Source of the DNA: Paulinella micropora
Taxonomy: Eukaryota; Cercozoa; Imbricatea; Euglyphida
NCBI GenBank assembly: GCA_009731375.1
Contig: BJOX01000189.1
Span: 91,575-126,006, forward strand
DNA: 34,432 bases
Direction of reading: 5' to 3'
Position 1 is the stretch's first letter. Each line of letters starts with the position of its first letter. Under the pieces are notes generated by a model. It was not told where the DNA came from. It ran no database searches and was given only the letters and a program-made list of their open reading frames with translations. This document shows positions 27,598-34,432 of the stretch, in pieces. A program made the translations under genes and the position numbers.

Positions 27598-28983
27598 GCA
27601 TACCTTGCATGAGATCATCAGATCTTTTCCTTGACGTTCCTCTCTTTTACACACAAATGCATCTTGACAAAGCTTCTTTCCCTTCCTCCGGAATTGCACA
27701 GCGAGCGTCTCTGAAGACCATTCAGAAGGATCATCCTTCAGTTTGAGTGCTTTTGAAAAAAGCTTGACCTTGTCTCTGTACAAAGTAGCAGCAAATGAAA
27801 AATGTATATTTATAATAATAGTTTACATTTTATGACATGTAAATATAACTTTTTACCTCATCATCTTGCCTTCCGGTTTGATCATCTCCAGCTCCTGTGT
27901 CCGTTTTTCTGCAAGCTTCTTAAGTTTTTCTTCTTTCCCTTTTTTTTCTTGTGCAAGCATTGCAACAATAGCGACTAGCAAGTTCTTGCAATTTTGCCCA
28001 GCTGTTTGCATCTTGCTATGCAGTGATGCTTTCCTCTGCATCAGCTCTTCTTCTTTGCTGCTTTTGCCATAGATAGTAGTGGATGTTTCAGGGCAGTCAA
28101 CTTTCCACCCGTCAGCTGGTTCTCCTCTCCCGATGATATTTTTTGCTCGATGCGCTCGTAGCTTATCCACCACATCAGTTGTAGATACCCTGGCTCGTTC
28201 TATCTTGGCATACTCAGCTCGAAGTACTGTCTTGAGTGTAGAAGAGCTTGAATTTTTCAGGAGCACAGCCACTTTCTCAGCATCTGGCTCAGCAGCAAAA
28301 ACAAACGGATCTTCCGCTAAACGCAAAAGGAAATGATATGGTTATCAGATATTCAGAAAGGTAATAAACAGCAACAAATAGCCTGTGGTGAAAAAAATCT
28401 TCAAGTACTTACCAATGTCCAGCTGAGCTTTTTTGAAATCCTTGGTATTTTCCAGTGGATACATAGGCATCTGCCACAGTACGATATGATTTAGATCGTG
28501 CACATGCAGATATTCTGACATACACAAATATCGAACTAGCAACAACAGCAACTTCATCACTTTGCGATTTTTCTATTTCTGTTGAGTTTTGCTTGGGGAA
28601 ACAGCCCAGCCCGAATTTGGGGACACAATGCAGCCCTAATTTTTGGCGCAGCGGCCTGACATTTGGCAATTGCCAATACAGCTAGTCTCTCAATTCAAAA
28701 ATTAACCTGAGTAAAAGTTATCTTTATGTGCAAAGACCAAATGTCAGGCCAAAACTTAAAAGTGTGTCCCGTAATTTGAAACTCGGGCCGGGCTGTGTCT
28801 CCAAGGTTTCTAACGTACCTGTGTTTTCATCATACACGCTAGTCATGATATCCTTTTCTGTCAGGAGAAGCTTACGTTCAGCTACTTTAGCTAAACAATA
28901 TGCAGTTCGCAGCAGAATCGTCCTCGCTCGAGATGCTTTGGAGCACGGGATTGCGGAAGCTGCTAGACGACATGTAAGAATTC
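26940..28983 (-). CDS. Spliced gene of unknown function with RanBP2-type zinc finger (fragmentary)
   Basis: Proposed exons (sense order): 28983-28819, 28514-28413, 28316-27857, 27775-27604, 27445-27286 and 27215 to about 26962. Donors include GTACGT, GTAAGTAC, GTAAAA, GTATGC and GTAAGC; acceptors include TATGTCAG, CGTTTAG, TTGTACAG and TTATGCAG. Exon phases match at every junction, which strongly supports the minus strand. The product has a coiled, charged middle (MLAQEKKGKEEKLKKLAEKR), acidic patches (EAVESDEERD, VDSDSEELEAP) beside basic ones, and WACSIC followed by PDDFLACTMCGSTR, the W-x-C-x2-C ... C-x2-C layout of a RanBP2 zinc finger. The two halves of the finger are in different frames (break near 26965-26970), so the copy is damaged or mis-sequenced. 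The fifth intron junction is the least sure. The 5' end is not located. I do not recognise the family; nuclear localisation is inferred. Confidence 0.6.
27470..27597. repeat. (GA)n tract filling an intron
   Basis: GA repeats with TCTG, AAAG and GGAGGGAGG interruptions. They occupy most of the 158-base intron between the exons ending at 27604 and starting at 27445; on the sense strand the intron is a long CT tract ending in a normal TTATGCAG acceptor. Confidence 0.9.
28591..28808. repeat. Foldback (inverted repeat), MITE-like, inside an intron
   Basis: Left arm about 28591-28670 and right arm about 28737-28808 are imperfect reverse complements. Shared words in order are CTTGG, ACAGCCC, GCCCGA, GGGACACA and GGCCTGACATTTGG. 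The spacer is about 65 bases and AT-rich. It sits in the 304-base intron between the exons at 28819 and 28514, which is the longest intron of the gene. No clear target-site duplication was found. Confidence 0.7.
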
Positions 28984-29548
28984 CTGCACGTTTGACACTT
29001 AACAAAGTTTCTTTTGATAAAAAAACATATGCTTGATATTTTATGTATATGACTGATTTGCATAGGTATACATGTCCGTATACGTACTTATATTATACTG
29101 CCTGCTTTTGCCACTTTATTAGAGCGTTTCATACAGGAAAGCAGAGTATTGGCTTGGAAAATATGAAGGAGCTCATCCAGGAGAGACCAGCTCGTTGCTC
29201 ATCGGTCTCAGAATCTTTGTTTTCACACACTATCCTACATACAATCATAGGTTTGCATGGTGGATGGAGATACCAGACCCTCACCCCAGAAGCGCAGATT
29301 GCTTTGGAATGGTCGATTTTCCTGTTGTGGGAAGCAGGTGCAATGCAGACAGTTTATATTTATTAATTCTTTAAATTTGAAACGTTCTCATAATCACAAT
29401 ACAGTTTTCGGTTAGTTCTGTCCCTTTTTCGGTTAAGTTTTTTCCGCGCGTTTTGCACTTGAGTGTCCTCGTGAAAGAACCCAATTAGGACGTTTCGTCC
29501 ACCTCTGACCGAAAAAATCATGTATATGAGCTTTTCTTGTGCTTCGCC
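28984..29548. other. Unassigned stretch, possible upstream exons
   Basis: No firm gene. At 29123-29340 both strands have an open frame. The plus strand gives 84 codons ending at 29374 after a TTTATTAG acceptor (SVSYRKAEYWLGKY...); the minus strand gives about 60 codons (KIDHSKAICASG...). The minus strand would suit the spliced gene next door, but no junction with matching phase and a good donor was found. Confidence 0.3.
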
Positions 29549-29628
29549 TGCCTGCTTGTTTTTGCTTGCTTGCTTGCTTGCTAGTACTCTGCTTGCTTGC
29601 TTGCTTGCTAGTACTCTGATTGCTAGAG

Positions 29629-29665
<37 letters not shown>

Positions 29666-29770
29666 GCAAGTTGCTTGCTTGCTTGTTTGCTTGCTTGCTA
29701 GTACTCTTGCTTGCTTGTTTGCTTGCTTGCTAGTACTCTTGCTTGCTTGCTTGCTTGCTATAACTCTTAT

Positions 29771-29813
<43 letters not shown>

Positions 29814-29887
29814 GTTGCTTGCTTGCTTGCTTGCTAGTACTCTTGCTTGCTTTCTTGCTTGCTTGCTTGCTTGCTTCCTCGCTTGCT
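29549..29887. repeat. Composite (TTGC)n array with TAGTACTCT spacers
   Basis: Runs of TTGC (plus strand) of 3-8 units are separated by GCTAGTACTCT or close variants at about 29580, 29608, 29698, 29732, 29758 (ATAACTCT) and 29833. The mixed unit suggests a higher-order satellite rather than simple slippage. Confidence 0.9.
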
Positions 29888-30329
29888 CTCTCTTCTTCTT
29901 CTTCGCTTTTATTGAGAGAACAATTTTACAATCGGGCTCAGGGAACGTCCACGTGAAAAGTATAGCTAGTAAGTTATACCTTTATCTAAGGTGGAAACCT
30001 AGTTATTCAGTTGATCGTATTAAAGGAAAATATTAAATTTGTATTTAGCGGCTCGGTATTATATATATCTAGTATTAATATTATTAATATTAATATTTAT
30101 GTTTAGATATATTCAGTAGTGATAATATTATAATATGATATGAATATATATGTTATTGTAAAAGTGTAGTAGTTTATGTCTGGCGGCCCCCCCTCTCTTT
30201 TCTTTTTCGTGAGAAAAAGTGAAAGAGAGAGGAGGAAGTTGGGGCTGTGCGTGGTTGACCATATACGTTGGCTGATCCGGGGAGTTCTCCTTCAAGTAGC
30301 AGACAGGGGAGCAACTTGTTGTTCCATCG
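29888..30329. other. AT-rich intergenic stretch with a hairpin
   Basis: No gene seen. About 30031-30175 is strongly AT-rich with many AATATTA palindromes. At 30192-30232 CCTCTCTTTTCTTTTTC is followed, after a short loop, by its near reverse complement, an imperfect stem of about 17 pairs. Confidence 0.5.
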
Positions 30330-30363
30330 TTTTTTTTTTGTTTTTTTTTTTTTTTTTTTTTTT
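30330..30363 (-). other. LINE poly(A) tail
   Basis: On the plus strand a run of about 33 T with one G interruption, just after the LINE 3' UTR, as expected from target-primed reverse transcription. Confidence 0.9.
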
Positions 30364-30386
30364 GCGAGTGTTTATATTTATAGATA

Positions 30387-30768
30387 TTATGATGTTTGTT
30401 GATGTTTGAGTAGGTATGTCATTAGTGCTGTTTTGAATGGTTTTATTTTTGTTTCATCTGTTATATTTTTTGGGATTGATTTCCATTGATCAGCGAAGAT
30501 CTTGGTGAGATATGGGTCTTTGTGATTGACAAAGAGGCTGCTTTTAGTTGAGTATCGCGTTTTGTATGAATGTATGGTATTGATTGGGGTAAAGGTGTTA
30601 TTGTGGAGTGGTCTGTTGAGGTGTTTTTTAGGGTAAATGAATGGGTGATTTTCTATGCATACACGGAGTGTATATAGGTGGGTGATGTCAAGTAGTTTCA
30701 GTTGGTTTAGTATTGGTTTGGTGTGCGCGCGGTAATGTGTTTTTGCAATTATTCTGATTATTTTTTAT
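30387..30768 (-). pseudogene. LINE C-terminal coding part, frameshifted
   Basis: About 127 codons in a second frame directly continuing the RT ORF, from IIRIIAKTHYRAHTKP to KPFKTALMTYLLKHQQTS and a TAA at 30387-30389. The break lies in the A6 tract at 30761-30766; one base fewer than expected there makes the upstream frame stop at 30758. It may be a true mutation or a homopolymer error. Confidence 0.85.
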
Positions 30769-32677
30769 GTATTTTTATGAGTGGTTGTATGTATTTCTTT
30801 TTGTTGTCATGCGTCCCCCAGATGGAGATGTTTTGTATGAGGTGTGGGTATATGTGTGTGTAGTATAATTGTTTCATTGTTTTTATGTTTAGATATCTTT
30901 TAGCATAAAGCAATGAGTTGATTGTGGGTTGGAGTTTACGGATTATGTTATTGATGTGTTGATCATATTTAAGGTTGTGTTGTAGTGTTATTCCCAGGAG
31001 TTTTGCATGTTTGCATTGCTCGAGGGTGTGGTTGTTTATTGTTATTGTGATATCTTGTTTTGTTTTGTGAAAAATTGTGTATGTTGTTTTTGTTGGGTTC
31101 GGTACTAGGTTATTAGAGTGGAAGTAATTTATTAATTTTGTTATTTCTATTTGTGTTTTTTGTTGTAGGTCTGTGGGAGTTTTGGATGTTATTATGAGTG
31201 TTGTGTCGTCTGCATATGTATATACTGTTCCTTGTTGTATGATATTGATTATGTCATTGATATAGAGTAGGAAAAAGGTAGTTGATAATGTGCTTCCTTG
31301 TGGTATGCCGTGTGTGATGGTGCGTTTGTAAGATTTACCATATTGTGTGTGGACCTCTTGGGTGCGGTTCGAGAAGTAGGATGCAAAGAATTGGACTGTT
31401 TCTTCGTTGAAATTAAAATTTCGCCGAAGTTTGTCCAGTAGCTTTGAATGCTCTACTGTGTCGTACGCTTTTGAGAGGTCCACATACAATGCTAGCACTA
31501 ATTCTTCTTTGTCTTTATGTTTTTGTATTTGGTTTATTATTGTTTGGATTGTCATGGTTGTGTTTGAGTTAGGTCGGAATGCGTATTGTGTGTGTGATAT
31601 TATGTTATGTTTTGTTAGGTGGTCCATTATTTGTTTATTTATTATCGTGTCAAACACTTTAGCTATTATGGGTAGTAGTGATATCGGTCTGTAGTTGGCT
31701 GGCATGCTTGTGTCACTTGCTTTGTATAGTTCAATTACTTTTGTTGTTTTGAGTGCATCTGGGTATTTATTTTCGTTTATGGCTTTGTTGAAAAGGTTGG
31801 TGAGTATAGGTGTGAGGGAGGCATGCATGTCTTTTATAAGTGTTGGTTTTATTTTATATATGTCCTCTGCTTTATCTCTGTTTATGTTTTTAAGTGTTTT
31901 GTTTACAATGTCTTCTGTTGTGTTATGTAGTTTGAAGCTTGGGTATGTTTGTTTGTTTTCTTCCGCTTTCTCTTCTTGTTGTTGTTTATGTTCGATTGTT
32001 GGTATGCTGTTGCTTGTTTTTTTGCCTATTGTTATGTAATGATCGTTGAGTGCGTTTGCTATTTCTATTGGGTCTGTGTATGTTTTGTTGTTGTATTGTA
32101 TTGTGGTTGGTGACACTCTCGGTGGTTTATGGTTAGGTACTAACTCTCTGAGTTTTCTGTGTTGTTTCTTTGGGTTGTTTTTATTTTCTTCTAGCGTCTT
32201 CATTATTTCGTCTTTCTTGGCTTTGTGTATTATTTTGTCGACTTTGTACTTCTGTAGTCTGTATGTTTGTTTGTTTTCTGCTGTCGAGTTATCTCTCCAT
32301 TTTTTATATAGTAGGTGCTTTTTTCTTATTTGCCTCTTTATTATGGGGTTGCACCAGCTCTTTCTTCTATTACTTTGTTTAGGCTTTCGTTCGAAGTGTT
32401 CTATAACTTTTGTTATTGTTGTTTGTATGTATCTAAATTTTTGGTTTGTGTCGCTGTTTTCTGTGTTGTCTTGTGTGATGTATTCTAACTGTGTTTTGAG
32501 GTTTGCTAGGATTGTGTCTTTGTTTTTCTCATATATGCTTTTGGTGAGTGTGGGTGTGTTGTTTGTGTCTGGTTTTTTTGTGCGGGTGTGTATTATTGCG
32601 TATATGGGATGATGGTCTGATACGCATGGGCTTATGATGTTTGATTCTATGTTAGCATTAATGTTAGTGATTATCAT
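30758..32677 (-). CDS. LINE ORF2 (partial): APE endonuclease end and reverse transcriptase
   Basis: 639 codons, starting at the gap edge, so the N-terminus is missing. SDHHP near residue 20-24 is the last conserved motif of APE-type endonucleases. A Lys/Asn/Gln-rich linker follows. RT motifs are NYRPISLLP, ALYVDLSKAYDTV, HGIPQGSTLS and YADD (residues 488-491), then a palm/thumb region. The Jockey/CR1 group is suggested by the motif style; the exact clade is not determined. The product would nick DNA and reverse transcribe its own RNA. The early stop comes from the A6 frameshift. Confidence 0.95.
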   Translation of the reverse strand: MIITNINANIESNIISPCVSDHHPIYAIIHTRTKKPDTNNTPTLTKSIYEKNKDTILANLKTQLEYITQDNTENSDTNQKFRYIQTTITKVIEHFERKPKQSNRRKSWCNPIIKRQIRKKHLLYKKWRDNSTAENKQTYRLQKYKVDKIIHKAKKDEIMKTLEENKNNPKKQHRKLRELVPNHKPPRVSPTTIQYNNKTYTDPIEIANALNDHYITIGKKTSNSIPTIEHKQQQEEKAEENKQTYPSFKLHNTTEDIVNKTLKNINRDKAEDIYKIKPTLIKDMHASLTPILTNLFNKAINENKYPDALKTTKVIELYKASDTSMPANYRPISLLPIIAKVFDTIINKQIMDHLTKHNIISHTQYAFRPNSNTTMTIQTIINQIQKHKDKEELVLALYVDLSKAYDTVEHSKLLDKLRRNFNFNEETVQFFASYFSNRTQEVHTQYGKSYKRTITHGIPQGSTLSTTFFLLYINDIINIIQQGTVYTYADDTTLIITSKTPTDLQQKTQIEITKLINYFHSNNLVPNPTKTTYTIFHKTKQDITITINNHTLEQCKHAKLLGITLQHNLKYDQHINNIIRKLQPTINSLLYAKRYLNIKTMKQLYYTHIYPHLIQNISIWGTHDNKKKYIQPLIKIHKK

Positions 32678-32678
32678 G

Positions 32679-32688
32679 NNNNNNNNNN
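32679..32688. other. Assembly gap (10 N)
   Basis: A short nominal gap joining the LINE to a microsatellite; the real distance is unknown. Confidence 0.99.
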
Positions 32689-33280
<592 letters not shown>

Positions 33281-34081
33281 NNNNNNNNNNNNNNNNNNNN
33301 NNNNNNNNNNNNNNNNNNNNNNNNNNNNNNNNNNNNNNNNNNNNNNNNNNNNNNNNNNNNNNNNNNNNNNNNNNNNNNNNNNNNNNNNNNNNNNNNNNNN
33401 NNNNNNNNNNNNNNNNNNNNNNNNNNNNNNNNNNNNNNNNNNNNNNNNNNNNNNNNNNNNNNNNNNNNNNNNNNNNNNNNNNNNNNNNNNNNNNNNNNNN
33501 NNNNNNNNNNNNNNNNNNNNNNNNNNNNNNNNNNNNNNNNNNNNNNNNNNNNNNNNNNNNNNNNNNNNNNNNNNNNNNNNNNNNNNNNNNNNNNNNNNNN
33601 NNNNNNNNNNNNNNNNNNNNNNNNNNNNNNNNNNNNNNNNNNNNNNNNNNNNNNNNNNNNNNNNNNNNNNNNNNNNNNNNNNNNNNNNNNNNNNNNNNNN
33701 NNNNNNNNNNNNNNNNNNNNNNNNNNNNNNNNNNNNNNNNNNNNNNNNNNNNNNNNNNNNNNNNNNNNNNNNNNNNNNNNNNNNNNNNNNNNNNNNNNNN
33801 NNNNNNNNNNNNNNNNNNNNNNNNNNNNNNNNNNNNNNNNNNNNNNNNNNNNNNNNNNNNNNNNNNNNNNNNNNNNNNNNNNNNNNNNNNNNNNNNNNNN
33901 NNNNNNNNNNNNNNNNNNNNNNNNNNNNNNNNNNNNNNNNNNNNNNNNNNNNNNNNNNNNNNNNNNNNNNNNNNNNNNNNNNNNNNNNNNNNNNNNNNNN
34001 NNNNNNNNNNNNNNNNNNNNNNNNNNNNNNNNNNNNNNNNNNNNNNNNNNNNNNNNNNNNNNNNNNNNNNNNNNNNNNNNN
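33281..34081. other. Assembly gap (801 N)
   Basis: Run of N inside the microsatellite block; the reading frames that cross it are not genes. Confidence 0.99.
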
Positions 34082-34176
<95 letters not shown>

Positions 34177-34313
34177 TCTCTTCTCTTTCTCTTCTCTGTT
34201 TCTCCTTCTCTCTCTCTCTCTCACTCTCTTTCTTTCTTTCTATCTGTCTAGCCATCTATCTCTCTATCTCTCTATCTCTCTCTCGATCTCTCTATCTATC
34301 TCTCTATCTATCG

Positions 34314-34345
<32 letters not shown>

Positions 34346-34401
34346 GTCTCTTTATCTCTCTTTACCTCTCTATAACTACCTACGTACCTACCTACCATTC
34401 T

Positions 34402-34404
<3 letters not shown>
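34082..34404. repeat. (CT)n and (TATC)n microsatellite
   Basis: A (CT)n run to about 34170, then CTTCT and TATC/TTTC mixtures. No coding sequence. Confidence 0.97.

Positions 34405-34432
<28 letters not shown>
34405..34432. repeat. Poly-C run at the window end
   Basis: About 28 C in a row. A similar C run borders the 25905 gap, which hints at an assembly or sequencing artefact. Confidence 0.9.

Larger units (their letters stand above)
30330..32678 (-). mobile_element. APE-type LINE (Jockey/CR1-like), 5'-truncated at a gap
   Basis: The minus strand holds the end of an APE endonuclease, a full RT, a C-terminal domain, a very short 3' UTR (about 23 bases) and a poly(A) tail seen as T9-G-T23 at 30330-30363. 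The 5' part is cut at the 10-N gap and replaced by microsatellite. The sense strand is rich in A and C and poor in G, unlike the giant element. Confidence 0.93.

Noticed and set aside
28865-29374. A two-exon plus-strand gene (28865-28973 and 29123-29374) with matching phase
   Set aside because: The minus strand over 28819-28983 gives an exon that joins in phase with five downstream exons, which is stronger evidence. The plus-strand model stands alone and matches nothing I know.
29549-29887. CRISPR-like array
   Set aside because: The spacers are identical and the repeat is a tetranucleotide; this is a satellite in a eukaryote.
29520-29956. Cys/Leu/Ala-rich plus-strand ORF resembling membrane segments
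   Set aside because: It is a translation of the TTGC array.
31407-32612. Hydrophobic plus-strand ORFs opposite the LINE
   Set aside because: They are antisense to a clear RT ORF and result from its A/C-rich sense strand.

Overview
The window is nuclear DNA from a repeat-rich eukaryote. It holds three kinds of retroelement, a spliced gene with GT-AG introns, very long simple-sequence arrays and four assembly gaps (22703-22702+352 = 22703-23054, 25851-25905, 32679-32688, 33281-34081). No bacterial features, tRNA or rRNA were seen. The host cannot be named from the sequence; a large-genome alga or other protist-like or plant-like lineage is only a guess. Everything substantial is read from the minus strand, so transcription runs from high to low coordinates.  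Positions 1-about 19,300 are GC-rich and hold a giant, apparently intact non-LTR retrotransposon with three long open frames. ORF1 (18306-15037) has a degenerate ubiquitin-specific-protease (USP) fold. ORF2 (15148-9407) has a Ulp1/SENP-type (C48) cysteine protease, then a long Pro/Ser region with an RS domain and a basic tail. ORF3 (9275-1005) has, in order, a full USP (C19) catalytic triad, RNase H, reverse transcriptase, a zinc motif and a restriction-like endonuclease. The last modules resemble the R2/NeSL/Utopia type of element, but the size (over 18 kb), the two protease families and RNase H lying before RT are unusual. ORF1 and ORF2 overlap in the -1 frame and ORF2 has no early ATG, and ORF2/ORF3 meet at C14 and C8 tracts, so recoding may link the frames. 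The 5' region (18391-19070) carries four diverged direct repeats that fold into a conserved hairpin.  Positions about 19,304-25,850 hold a Ty3/gypsy LTR retroelement on the same strand: a Gag-like ORF, a single in-frame TGA followed by CTAG (a known leaky-stop context), a pol linker broken by a gap, and an intact RT-RNase H-integrase ORF. Its 3' end is cut off where the giant element's 5' region begins.  Positions about 26,314-28,983 hold a spliced minus-strand gene of unknown function with a RanBP2-type zinc finger and acidic/serine-rich segments. At least four introns have matching phases; one is mostly a (CT)n tract and another contains a foldback, MITE-like repeat. The 3' part shows a frame break and an in-frame stop.  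Positions 29,549-29,887 are a composite (TTGC)n array. Positions 30,330-32,678 are the 3' part of an APE-type (Jockey/CR1-like) LINE with a poly(A) tail, a frameshift in an A6 tract, and a 5' end lost at a gap. From there to the end are tetranucleotide and CT microsatellites around an 801-base gap, ending in poly-C.
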